Shown: piece by piece, positions 32,403 through 45,100 of the stretch | How positions within the stretch are numbered: the stretch's first letter is position 1 | Layout of the letters: each line of letters starts with the position of its first letter | Origin: Mesostigma viride | Lineage: Eukaryota; Streptophyta; Mesostigmatophyceae; Mesostigmatales; Mesostigmataceae | DNA length: 62,000 nucleotides | Direction: 5' to 3' | NCBI GenBank assembly: GCA_009746045.1 | Contig: RPFO01000670.1 | Span: forward strand, 275,042 to 337,041 | The notes under the pieces: generated by a model | What the model was told of the DNA's origin: nothing | The model's input: the letters and a program-made list of their open reading frames with translations, nothing else | Databases searched by the model: none | Made by a program: the position numbers and the translations under genes

Positions 32403-34530
32403 TCCCCGAAAATAAGTTTTTTTAGTGCCAAAACAACTAATCAAATAATAAACAGATATATTTTAACCCCTAAATGGTCTGAGATCCTGCCGATAAATCG
32501 GCTGGATCTTCACAATTTTGCAAACCAGATGCCATCCAACCTACCCATATCCAATGGCTGTCCTTGGGGGCCAAGCATGTCCATGAGTTGCCCTTCGGGT
32601 TGGTATATCACAACCTCACATATATGCAGGGTAGGCCATGTATAACTGCCGTCAAAGTCAGGGGGGTCAAGACGCGCGTTTTCATTTTTGGTAGAATGTG
32701 CATTTTGAATTATGTTATAAGACCTAGGCACCTACCACTTCAGGGATGATAAACAATTAGTTGCTGAACAGTTTGAGCCATTGGGGTCATCATTTGGGTG
32801 GGTATACCATTAGTTACACCCAGTACAGCCCATAGGGGTACCGTTGGTAAAAAGCAACCAAGGGGGTAGGGGTGGGCATACTACCTACTAATATGGCCAC
32901 CAACCATGCCAAACAATACATTTCCCTTCCGCAATGATGGGGAAACATAACTGCATCATCACACTGCCCTTACATGGCACCTATGTGCAGGTGCTACCTT
33001 GTCCGTGCACGTAGGTAACGTGGTACGGATACCCTACGCAAGGCATGCATTCTAGGAGGCAGCCACCAACAAACTGGTGATGTTGAGCCTATTTCAGCCT
33101 GCCCTAGCAAGGATAAACTAGGCCTAAGCTGCTATAGCTTGCCAGGTGATGGCCAGCACACCTGGTGGCACATGCTGTCAATGGGAAGCTTTTACTCACC
33201 AGTTACGTGCTTGATGATGCCACAGCGACCAGCCAATTGCCTCACACTCATGCAATATGTGTATGGGAAATGTATAACAAACATATATGGAGGTATTCAA
33301 ACCCATACAGCCTCTAAAACTTATCACCATCACCCTGTGGCAGGTCAACTGACTGAGGGAAGCATCTAAGAAGGGTGTATTAGAAAGGGGCCAGGCCAGG
33401 GTCAAGACAGAGCATGAATAATGCAAAAAGAATGTGCTACACAAGCTAGAACGTATATATAAACGTCAAACATCGATAGGAAAACGATGCTTAAGCTTGA
33501 CCAGGCATGGATGGCGTTACCTTGGCCCAGGCGGTGGCCGCAAAATGGCGCATTTCGGCACACCAAAGTTGTGCAGCATGGTCGCTGGATTCGGCGATTT
33601 CTGGCCACCCTTGCACGTTTACGACTACTATGTATCATAAAAAGTATAAAGAAACCGATATATCCTTTAAAATACGCCGGAAAGGTATTGCTGTCAACGT
33701 TTCTATCGTCCGGCCTGATCGCAGTTTTTTCCAGCAAGAACGCTGCCGACACCTATCAAATGGCATTCCCGCGAACCAAAAATTGGCCTGTATGATCTTT
33801 AGGACGTATAAAATCAATATCCTAAGTTTGGTCAGAAAATTCGAACGAAAACGTAAATGCCATGCGTGGGCGCAAGCCGCCATGGCCAGGTCGTCGTTTT
33901 CCGGAATGCACGTTGTACGTGAAAAAGTACCCTGACCCCTTGTACTTTGACCGGCCAGAACACCTCTGTAACTTTGTCAGAAGTATGCAAACCCATATAC
34001 CATGCTTTAGAGTATTTTATAAACGTTCGATCTTCTCAGCTAAACTTTTCCTAATTCTCAATAGTTTTCGCGGCATTTGGTCGCCCGAGAAGGGGCCGAT
34101 GCATCGGCTGGAACTCGATTTTTGGCGGAAAATCGGCCGCAAGACCATTTATAATTACTTACATATCACAGTGAACTGAGTGAAGGCACCCACTAGAATA
34201 AACAAAGCCAACGCTAACAAGAGTTACCACGACAAAATGCGTACGCAGAGTAAGCCAAACCATTGGAAGCTGAGGGATTCAATTTGATGACGCGACTGCA
34301 ATTAACAATCGGCTGAGAACATACCGGAAACGTTAAGTGCCACGGACTCTTAAAGCGCAAATATATAGATATTGGAGGGAAATATGGGGCAATTGAATGA
34401 ACGTACCGCCGGGTCTGCATTCTTTCCTATACCCAGGTGGGCCAAAAAGCCCGTCATCCATGGAAGGCTTGGACGCGGATCGCGCAGGCCTGAACGATAT
34501 CTGGCCAGAAATGGCGGGAAATGGCCGGTG
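32403..34530. other. Non-coding stretch, no gene recognised
   Basis: AT-richer than the rest of the window. Short frames show no recognisable domain on either strand. It may include old transposon sequence. Confidence 0.4.
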
Positions 34531-34545
34531 GCATATATAAGAGCC
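34531..34545 (+). promoter_or_regulatory. Candidate TATA box (GCATATATAAGAGCC)
   Basis: TATATAA at 34534-34540 lies in a GC-rich context (GGTGGCATATATAAGAGCCG), the best TATA-like site seen in the window. No convincing coding exon follows within 500 bases, so it may belong to an element LTR or a non-coding transcript. Confidence 0.35.
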
Positions 34546-35079
34546 GCTCAGGTTATTTTCGATCAGCGCTGCCATTACTATAAATGCTTCAGTCCTGCAT
34601 CAATACAACCCACGTAACTTGATTGTTTATAACCCTTACATACACTTACGGTCACGTGTACGTGTACATTACATTAATTACGTTTATAGTTACCGTCGCG
34701 CGTGAATGACCGTCGTAGGCATTCTAAATTATTCATTGCGGCCAGATTTTCTGATTACTGACCCCCGTGCAAATGTGTATCAAGAAAGGCATGCATCGTT
34801 TATTTCAAGCAGTGCATATTTGGCTATGGAACGTCACATTAGAACATCAAATCAAACCATCGGCATAACTTTTTCGGCTGTCGCTTGCCCGACTAGGCAA
34901 GTTTTTACGGAACGCACGTCGCCATATGGCCACCTCCGCCCGAGGTGTGCGCGCTGTGCACGTACCATAATTACACGGTCCGGAGGTATCGTTGCCGGTA
35001 CCAGCGCGAATTTTTTGGCGCAAAAAAATTCACGGCCGTCCCGTCCCGTTTACTTTGTTAGTTAGTTTATCTCTCATTT
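34546..35079. other. Non-coding stretch downstream of the candidate TATA box
   Basis: A 119-codon open frame (34706-35065) exists but has no recognisable domain; it could be chance. Nothing else supported. Confidence 0.35.
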
Positions 35080-35299
35080 GTTATGATACGCTCACATGGG
35101 TCTTATTGCACCCACAGGCTGCCGGATCGTTAGCGTGTCCGTTTAGCTAGCGCGCCCGAATGCAGCTGTGGCATGCCTTAGGCATGAAGGAGACTGGGGG
35201 TCTCTGCCCTTTCTCCTGTTGTGCACACACAGGGATTAAAAGCACTTCGGTGCTCCGTGACTCCCCAACGGGAGCACGAGTTAATTAATTAATTAATTA
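35080..35299 (+). mobile_element. Retroelement 3' region with stem-loop and TTAA tail, copy 2
   Basis: Near-identical direct repeat of 27269-27488. The hairpin is at 35250-35277 and the tail is GAGTTAATTAATTAATTAAT. The main difference is a 4-base deletion in GCCTTA(GTTA)GGCATG and small changes near GCTAGCG. Confidence 0.75.
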
Positions 35300-36180
35300 T
35301 CTCTCATGCCAGCCACAGCCCAGGGCCCCTTGGGTAGGAGCCTGGTAGGGTCCCTTTCTTTGTCGATCTGTTTTCAGGAGGAAAGTTTTCGAGCAATTCT
35401 TTAATTTTTAAGACTACCCATGCGGACAGTGTATGCGCCATGCGGACTCCGGCCATGCAGAGTTATGTTGTCGAGCAACGAGCGCTTAAATTATAATTAT
35501 GAAATACATTATATTGATGCGCTTAGTCATGTGTTTGTGCAGTGGGTGCGCTTTTAATGACATACCGACCTTCAAAAGCAAATCGTCAGCTTTGGACATG
35601 CCTGTGGCCTCGACGTGCACGTGTACTGTTTTCAATGGGCTTTGGTGATGCGCAAGCGAGGCCTGCATGCACGCTTTGATCAAGTTATTCCAGTGCCTCC
35701 TCCAGGGGTGAAAACTGTTTTTGTGCGGCTGGCAAACATGCACTGCACCCTTGGTCATGAAGGCCGGCCCCTGTCACATATCTGAACCAAGGACAGGTTT
35801 CCTTTTAATAGAACAGTTCATCTCCAACTTAGCCAGCTTGCCACCATCGATCATAAGGGAGACGCATGGTGCTGGGTAATTGATGTGCTATGTTTCGCCC
35901 CAAGCTTTGGAAAACTGCTGCATGACTGCAACGAGTACCATCCTGATTGCACAGTACACTGGTAAAGTTTGAGGCATGGCCCCGATGGGATGCGCACAAA
36001 CATGCGACTGGTAACCAACACGGCTGCTCCTTGGCAAGCAACTCTGCCACGAAAGCGTTCCCAACGGACTCCCGCCCTTGGCAGGGCCGTACAGGCACCG
36101 CAGACACTTTGCGAGCAGGTAGACAGCATGATCAGCCTGGAGCTTGAGCTCAGTAGCATGGCAGGAATGGACATGCAATG
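35300..36180. other. 3' flank of TRM5
   Basis: No exon supported. It should contain the TRM5 3' UTR on the minus strand, next to the stop codon at 36181-36183. Confidence 0.4.
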
Positions 36181-39100
36181 TCAAGACTCAGTCTTGGGCC
36201 GTTTGCTTGCAGGGCTTTTGTCTGACATCAGTATGCCTTCTGCCATGCTTCCATGCACTGCCTCGTCGGATGGTTTCTGTGCGTTCCCACATTCTCCTGC
36301 CTCAACAGCCGCAAACGCCACGGACTCCGGCAGCGCAAAGCTGAGGCAGATCATGTCCTGCACATGCACACAAAATAGATGGATATAGCGTTGCAGAAGC
36401 AGCAGCTGTCATGCAAACGCACCCTGGCTGGTGCCAACCTTTATCGTTGCACTTGTCCATGTGATGAACTGCACCATGCAAACGCTGAGCTTATGGTTGT
36501 CTCCTCATCGTCCACTCAACCTCGCCCCCCCCCCCCCCTTCCTTCACACCCCTAACCCAGTTCCCCATACATTGCACGACATAGTCATAATGCATCGCTT
36601 CGTGGCACTTTATTTGAGCCTTGCAACCCAACACAACATGGTGCTGGGTTGAAAAGGGAGATGCCGCTGGCATGTCCTTGTCACTTTGTCACTTTCACAA
36701 AACGGCCAAAGATCACTCCCTTGGCGCGTGTAAGCAGATAAGCGGGCGACATGCGCAACGTCCTGTTGTCCATGCTTATGGCCCACACAGATCATGCCAG
36801 ACAAGCACACCGCTTGTCTCATGGATTCCTGCCTACCCGGCAACAGGGTGCATGATGCCTCACACCACCATATCATACTGCTGGTCACCGCGGGTCACCA
36901 CGGCACTCGAGCTCCACTCACCCGACCATTCCACGCTGACCTGCCAAGCTAGGCGGAGGGCGCTAATGACACGGACCAACCATCCGCGCGCCAGGTCCCT
37001 CTGGGGCCTCACCTTGTTGGGCGCCACGTTGCGCACGTTGTGGAAGTTGCCCTTGAGTGCGCTGGCGTCGTCCATGCCCATGGCCTTGGCCGCGCGCTGG
37101 CACACGCCACATCGTTTGCAAGACAAGGCAAACCCCAGCGGCAGAGCCGTTCCCATGACAAGCTTGTTAGCCACCTCAAGGGTCGCGTTGACGACAACAC
37201 CGGGCACCCACACGCGTGGGCCAACACATCCCCCCAAGACCAAGGCTGGTTTGGGAAAGCAGGCATGGGAGGAATGGTAATGGCCGCAGGAATGCCCAAC
37301 CTTGCAAACTTGGCCACGCAAAAATTTACAAGTGACCAGGGTCTGACCGCCCATCGCAGCACTCACCCCCCACACCTGCGTCTCCATCTCCTCCGCCCGC
37401 GCAAAACAGTAGCAGTGCACGGTGGGCAGGCGGCCGCGCCAGGCCTCTTGTTGGAACGCCCCCCGGAAGACATCTGCCAGCGACACGAGGCAGGGCAAAG
37501 GGAATCCGCAACAAGGGCACACAGGGGGTGGAAGGTCCACATGTGGGAGCGGAGCAAACAGGAGGAGGCACCGTTGGCCGCCATTCAGGGGCCTGGTTTA
37601 CGCAAGCGCCAGGGGGGGCTTAGCAGGCACAAACACCAGCCCCAAAGTGCAAAGCTGTAAAACTGGCTGTGAGCAACCAGAAATATGAGTGACATCTTAC
37701 TTCCCCCCTTCCCCTTCAGCCGCAGATGCTTACCCGGGGGAACATGATTCGACAGCGCCCCGTGGGCGGGCAAAAAGCTTGCATGCAAACAATCTCATCA
37801 GCAACAAGGCACAACAGCACCTACGACTTGCAAGCGCATGCATCCACGATCCACGGCGTACGAGCAGAACGGGTGACCGCCAGTTGGAACGGGCGGATCC
37901 TTCCCCGGGTGCCAGCACAAACTAACACGCGCCAGGACCCACCACCACAGGGTGCTCACCCAAGAACTCAATAGCCGACGCAGGCAGGTTCATGACCACG
38001 TGCTGGAACAGGGGCGCAGTGGTCGCGCCGTCGCTTCCAGCGACCGCTGACATTGTCGGTCCACCAGAGGGACGTCCCTCCATTGTGGCCGCGGTCGCCC
38101 CACCGTTGCCCTCCTTGCCCCCTCCTGGACTGCCAGGCTTGGCCTTGCCGCCAGCTGCTCCCTTCTTCTCCTTGCTGTCACCGCCGCCCTTGCCCGCACC
38201 ATCTGGCATCGTGCGCTCTTCCAAAGGCACAGCCCCTGGCAGCCGCAGCAGGGACCGCACAAACGCGCGCGCGTCCATGTTGTAGGCATGGACGTAGGGT
38301 GCCACCTGCGCACCCGCCGCATGAGACCAGAAACCACAGTGCCCACGCCGCATGAGACCAGCAACCACCGTGCCCACGCCGCATGAGACCAGAAACCACC
38401 GTGCAGGTGCACATTCAGCGCACGTGCATGGTAGTGAGCAGCTGGCAGAAAGCACAGGCAAAAGTTTACCCTAAGTCTAAGATGAGGCGCACATGTGGCT
38501 GACAAGTCGGTCATGTGGCATCTGCAGCTGTGAGCCTGTGCTATTCGAAGCGCCGGCTGCCAGCCATGGCTAGCACAGACACCTGCGCCACCTGGCACCA
38601 CGCTGGGCACCCCAGTAGCCATATGGACCAAGGGTGCACCTGCCAAATGCTGCATGGACGTCACCACTACCCAGGGTGCTGGCCAGTAGGGTTGCTGGCT
38701 TTCATGCTAGTAGCATGGCACAACCCACCGAAACATTTGTTGAAGACCATGGGTCAAAACAGGGGTTCAGCACCATGGGCAAAAACTAACCACAAAGAAA
38801 TGACTCGCTCTGCTTAGTGCTTGATTGTTGCTCTTCCTCTGTGGCTTCACCAATCTTTCTCCCCAAACCTCTTTTTCAAAAGACTTCTATGAGCCGACTC
38901 CACGTCGCATCACTTGCACCAGGGTACCTTGTTGATGCTTGCGTTCTGCACCAGGTAGTCCACGCTGCGGGGGTTGAGGTCGTTGGCATACACCACACAG
39001 CCGGCCAATGCTGCAGGGATAGCAAAGGGGCCTACGCCCGCAAACATGTCGCCTGCGCTTGGGTGGAGATATAAGAAAGAGGCGTAAGGGTTTTGGCATG

Positions 39101-42100
39101 TGGTTTTGTGCGAATGCGCGTTAGTCAAGTATAAAAGATGATTTTACTTGCTGATGTAACCAGCTTGTCGTTATAGTCACATGTGTAGAGCTGTTACAAT
39201 GCTAAGAAGCAAAAACTGGGAAGAATGGTTGCGGCAATGAGCAAATTCCTCCTGCGGGCGCGCGGGGGGCGGGGGGGGGGCGCGCGGGCGCGCGGGCGTG
39301 GGCGCGTGGGCGCGCGGGCGGGCGCGTGGGCGCGTGGGCGCGCGGGCGGGCGCGTGGGCACCCGGGCGGGCGCTTGGGCGGGGGGGTGGGGGGGCTAGCG
39401 AGTGGATGGCCTTTACCCTACTTCCCGCGCTAGAGATTTTCTGGTTGATTGCTCTGCAATACTTGCTGACATACTTGAGCTGGCAGAAAAGAGGTTTAAC
39501 CACCCGTGGCCTTTACAACAATAGACCAGCCATCCCTCGCAGTTGCACACGTACACTGCCCGGTGCGCCGGCAGGCAGCAATAATACGCGACACGCCGCA
39601 TGGCTGCTTTGCCGCGCTGCCCGCCCTCCGTCCACAAATGCAATACATGGCACATGGCGCCCCCACAAACATGAGTGCCGCCCCCCCCCCCAAAAAAAAT
39701 GTGACCCAGCCTGCCGCCACGCGTTTGCCAGGGGACAACCCCTCCCCCTCACACGTACAAATCGTCTCCCCTTCTGCGAACAGCTCCACCAGCCGCGCGT
39801 GCTCGCGGTCCAGTCGCGAGTTCCAGTACACCTGGCAAACGTCCCGCGGCCGGGAGCATGCCACAGGAGCAGTGGGCATCGCCCATGCAGCGCGGCAAAA
39901 AGGCACGCCGCCAATGCAACGAACCACAGGAGCAATGCAGGGTGTTAGATGCGCGAGGGCGTGAAGCGAGGGTGGTGGGGCAGCGGGGCGTGAGGCGAGG
40001 GTGGGCAACCAGTAGGGGCAAGCATGGGCGGCACACGCACATAAGAAGCAACATAGGGGGATGCGAGAGGCCTAGAAGCTACCAGCCAATCCCATCGATT
40101 GTTAAATAGGCCGTATTCGTGCGATAACTACGACGCAGTCACGTGACGACAACAATGCGTGCAATTACTGCACGGTGTCAGCCACAGGCCACGCCATCTG
40201 TATGCCCTGCACTGCGGAACAAGGAAGTCCGCAGACGCAAAATGGGGGGGTGGCCGCTGGGGTGGATGATCCCACGGTGCATCTGTGTTGCGATGCGGTT
40301 CATCCTCCCCATGACATGACATGATACGTAAGAAAACTCTGGCTGTCGTCACCCATCAGGATGCTGGAGGCACATACATATGCGCTGCTGGCTGCAACAG
40401 TTGGGCTACATGCATGCCAAACATGTGCTCTACGTCTAAGTATGTTCTAATTGCAAAACTCCTGCGCTGTACGGTACACAGTCTGTGATGGCCTGTGGGC
40501 AAGGTACACACGTGGTCGGTACAGTGTGCCCCGCACAAGCCGTAGGTGGGCGTGCAGCACAGGATGCTTCACAGGACAGCCACCCTTGAGGCCGTACCTC
40601 TGCAAAGTTTACTCGGAAAGTCGCGCCGTATTGCTTCTGGAAATTCACCAAGGATTTGTGATCACATTGAGAGTGGTGCGGATGGTGTGGATGGTGCGGT
40701 TGGTGGTGGAAAAAAAATGCACTTGTGAGTAGCAAGCAGGGAAAACGGCTGAACAAATATCACGCGTGCACGGCAGCATGAAAATGGCAAGTGCCTCGAG
40801 AGCCTGGCCCGCATGCATGGGGAGGGTCAGCTGGAAACGATCACACTACGCACTGTTGCTTGCGCTACAAAGTGGCAGCGGAACACACGCATTTGGCAAA
40901 GAGCCAACCCTCGTGAAACCGACAGGCCCACGGCGGAACACAGCGCAATGTTCACGAAGACCGGACATCACACAGCTCAACAACGATATGATGACTGTTG
41001 CAAGGTTTCCATCATGCCACCCGGTGTGCTGCCAACTTGCCCCTCACCGATTCCATGGGGGGCACTTGTCACTAACCACCCATTCCATGGGGGGCACTTG
41101 TCACTTGTCACCCACCAGCTCCTCCTCCAGTGCTATCACTTGTGACCCACCACCTCGGCCTCGAGGTCGGCGTCGCCTGCGAGCAGCTCAATCTGGGGCA
41201 CGCGGAACTCGTTCTCGATGGACGACACCTGGCAGAAAGGGGGGGGGGGGAGAGAGAATGGGAGAGGGGGCCAGGGAGGAGAAGGAGGGGACGCGCTAGC
41301 AGTGAAAAGTGCAGCGAACAACGTAGCGGGTGTTGCCATGGACCAACAGCAAGACCTTGCTCCCAACCTCAGCAGTAGCCGTACGTCTGCCATCACCGCT
41401 TGCGTGCACTGCTTCCATCGCTGGCGGCTCCTTGCCCAGCACAAGCCCCACCACCGCCCAGCCTCCCCACGGCCCAGCCCCCCCACGGCCCAGCCCCCCC
41501 ATAGCCCCCCATAGCCCCTGGTCCCCACCGCCCTGGTCCCAACGGCCTTAGTCACCACAGCCCTGCCGTCGGCACAGCATGGCTGGGACATCACCTCACT
41601 GCATGGGGGATGACAGCTGTCACCGGCCAGCCACAGGTCTGGCCCGCAACAAGAAAGGATGGGGGTTGTGCGCCCCGGCGGTACATGGTCCAACCCAGAT
41701 AAACATGCGGCATATACCTCCCGCTTATCCGGTGCCCCCGCTCCCTGCTCCCCCTTGATCTCCCTTCCCAGCACTAGCTCGCGCCCGCATGCCGGCACCC
41801 AGCGCGCGCACGCAGTCTCAGTTGCCCTGTCTGGATGCTATCGCGCGCTGGGCCGTGAAGGCATGGCACGCGAGGGGCCGCATCAAGAGACGGCTACATG
41901 ACTTGGGGTGTGGCCGCTACTGCCAGCGCCTCGTGGCCGCTACTGCCAGCGCCTCGTGGCCGCAGGCAACTTATCATATATAAGCATCCTCCTTCGTGCC
42001 ACCTGGCAGAACCAGCGCACATGAGCGATGCACTCATCGGCTGACTGTCAGTCTCCCCTATGCCTGGGCGCCCACTCCCCGTGTTGATGACTGCGCGACT

Positions 42101-45100
42101 ATCGGACATTCTCACCTTGTTGACAACGGAGCGGATGCGCGGCTGATTCTTCTGTGGCACCACGGTTGCGGATGATGGCAAACATCGAGACGATGCACCC
42201 AGAGTGTGGCGGTTGTGAGGACGTCGCCCGCAGATCACAGGGTGACGACAGACAGCGGAAGAAGGGGAAAAAACAACGAATGCGAAGGGCAGGGTGAGAG
42301 ATGGCGCCGGCACGGCGCCGCGTGCAGCCCGGGTTGCACACGTGGGCACCCATGCCCTGTGGCTCCCTGGGATAACTGCGGCAAAAGCCCCAAAACCTCC
42401 GACCGTTAACCCCGGTTTGACAATGCATGTAAGCTTCCCAAATCCAGTATTGTACCGCATGCCTGCCCCACCACCGGCGCCCCACCACGAGGACGGCCGC
42501 ACCGCGTTGCCTTGGCTTCTGGGATGCAGCCACCTGTGCTCGATGCAACACCGAGAACTGATGTAACATCATGGAAAATGCCTTTTCCCTTGGCGGCCTA
42601 CCTTCCCGCATGCCACCCCCCGCATCCCTCCACCGTCCGACATGCTACACCAGCTACACCGGCAGATCACCCCGGTTGTGCCGCTGTCCATGCGCGTGCC
42701 CACCCCCCGCATCCCTCCACCGTCCGACATGCTACACCGGCTACACCGGCAGATCACCCCGGTTGTGCCCAGCTGTCCATGCGCGTGCCCACCCCCGCAT
42801 CCCTCCACCGTCCGACATGCTACACCGGCTACACCGGCAGATCACCCCGGTTGTGCCCAGCTGTCCATGCGCGTGCCCACCCCCCGCATCCCTCCACCGT
42901 CCGACATGCTACACCGGCTACACCGGCAGATCACCCCGGTTGTGCCGCTGTCCATGCGCGTGCCCACCCCCCGCATCCCTCCACCGTCCGACATGCTACA
43001 CCGGCTACACCGGCAGATCACCCCGGTTGTGCCACTGTCCATGCGCGTGCCCACCCCCCGCATCCCTCCACCGTCCGAAATGCTACACCGGCTACACCGG
43101 CAGATCACCCCGGTTGTGCCGCTGTCCATGCGCGTGCCCAGCTGTCAATGCCTGTGCCCATTATCTGCACTCACCAGCGACATTCACCACCAGCAGCACC
43201 CATCACCCATCACTCACAAACAGCCAAACTCCAACATAAGCATCTACCAGGAGAAGCACTCTCACCAAATAGTGTACATGTAACCTGCACTCACGCCCAT
43301 AGAAAGTCATGACTCACTAGCAGCAGCACCTGCTCATGTACCATTCGCGTTCACTCACCAGCGGCAGCGCCCCTCACTCATCACTCACCAGCAGCAGCAC
43401 CTGCCCAATGAGCTGTTTGAAGGGAAGCAGCTCATCGCGCAGATTGACATGTGCCACGTGGCCTGCGCGTGGGGGTGGGGCGGGGTGTGATGGGGGTTGA
43501 CCACGGCCACACCAGGTCCGCACCGCCATGTGAGATAGCATAGGGTGACGGGAGATGGCATCGGATGATGGGATGGGCATCATGCCCTGAGACAGCTTGG
43601 CCTTGTTGCCAAGTGCGCGGAGGGTTTAAGCGGGATGAGGGGTGGGGACGCACCATCCAGCATGCTATCATCCACACAGTGCACAAGGGAGCGTCAGACC
43701 AGGGACAAGGGACCAGGGACCAGGGACCAGGGACCAGGGAGCAGGGAGCAGGGAGCAGGGACAAGGGACAAGGGAGGAGGGAGCAGGGAGAGCTGGCGGG
43801 GTCAGCAGCCTGCCCATGTTCACGGAAAGATGCGGAGTAGGCCTGCAGGAACCAGCGTGGCCCCCTCCTCATCCTCCACGGAGTAGGCCTGCAGGAACCA
43901 GCGTGGCCCCCTCCTCATCCTCCCATGATCCGTGATGCAGGCACTTGCGTCGCCAGGTATCCATGCGCTCCGATGGTTGCACCCGGGACCTATGACAAAA
44001 CGTATCAGCACTACCCAGCAATGCACCAACCGTCTCGAACAACGAGTGTTCGCACGAGCGTGACCACCCACCGATCGTCTCGAACGAGGATGGCACCTCC
44101 ACGCCCTCAGGCAGCAGCTGCCGCAGGATGTAGTCTGCGGCCGGCCAAACGAGGGAGAGGTGGTTGGATGCGATGGGCAGTGGCACAACAAACATATACA
44201 GACCAGTTCATGTACAGACCAGCCTTACGGGGCCGAGTGGCGGCAGCCAGCAGATATGTCATGAATACAACCCGTGTGACACGCATCCACACATCGGCGG
44301 CATGTCGAAACACTGGCTGCATCTGCAGCATCCGGCGGATGGCCGAGGATGGCACCGGCCATGCCCCCCTGTGCAGACATCCGTTGAATCGAGGCGCAAG
44401 TGGGAAGGCGAGAGGGTTCACGGTAGAGGGTTGAGCAAGGGCATACAGGGCTACTGCAGCAAACACAGCTGCTAGGGAGAGCGGAGCAGACAGCCAGCTC
44501 TGCACCGCAGCCAGCTGTGCACCAAGCAAGGACCTGCTGTGCTCAAGGGTGAGCTACCAAGCAAGGCCAGAGCGCACGCACCTGTCACCGCCCACGCGCG
44601 CCCCCCCACACCCATCACATCACACATGCGCATGCCACCTGCCTGCGGACCAGTAGTCGAAGTCGAGCGTGAGCACGTGCTGCACCAGCGGAAGCTGCTC
44701 GCGTTCAGCCACCTCCTTCACAAAGGGGGGAACCTCGGGTGGTGGGGGTGGCGCGCCCTTGCCTGCCCCCGCTGCACCCGAGCATACCAGCATGATGAAG
44801 GGGGCAGCGACCACATACGCGCGACCAGTCAGGATGGAAATTTGCTGGGAACGTATGGGCTGACTACGGCAGGTACATGCGCCACAATGAGGGGTGGGCT
44901 GACTACGGCAGGTACATGCGCCAAAGGGGTGGGCTGACTACGGCAGGTACATGCGCCAAAGGGGTGGGCTGACTACGGCAGGTACATGCGCCACAATGAG
45001 GGGTGGGCTGACTACGGCAGGTACATGCGCCAAAGGGGTGGGCTGACTACGGCAGGTACATGCGCCAAAGGGGTGGGCTGACTACGGCAGGTACATGCGC

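Noticed and set aside
36860-37540. 226-codon minus-strand frame taken as a single protein
   Set aside because: It mixes TRM5 exons 12 and 13 with the intron between them; canonical splice sites and phases split it.
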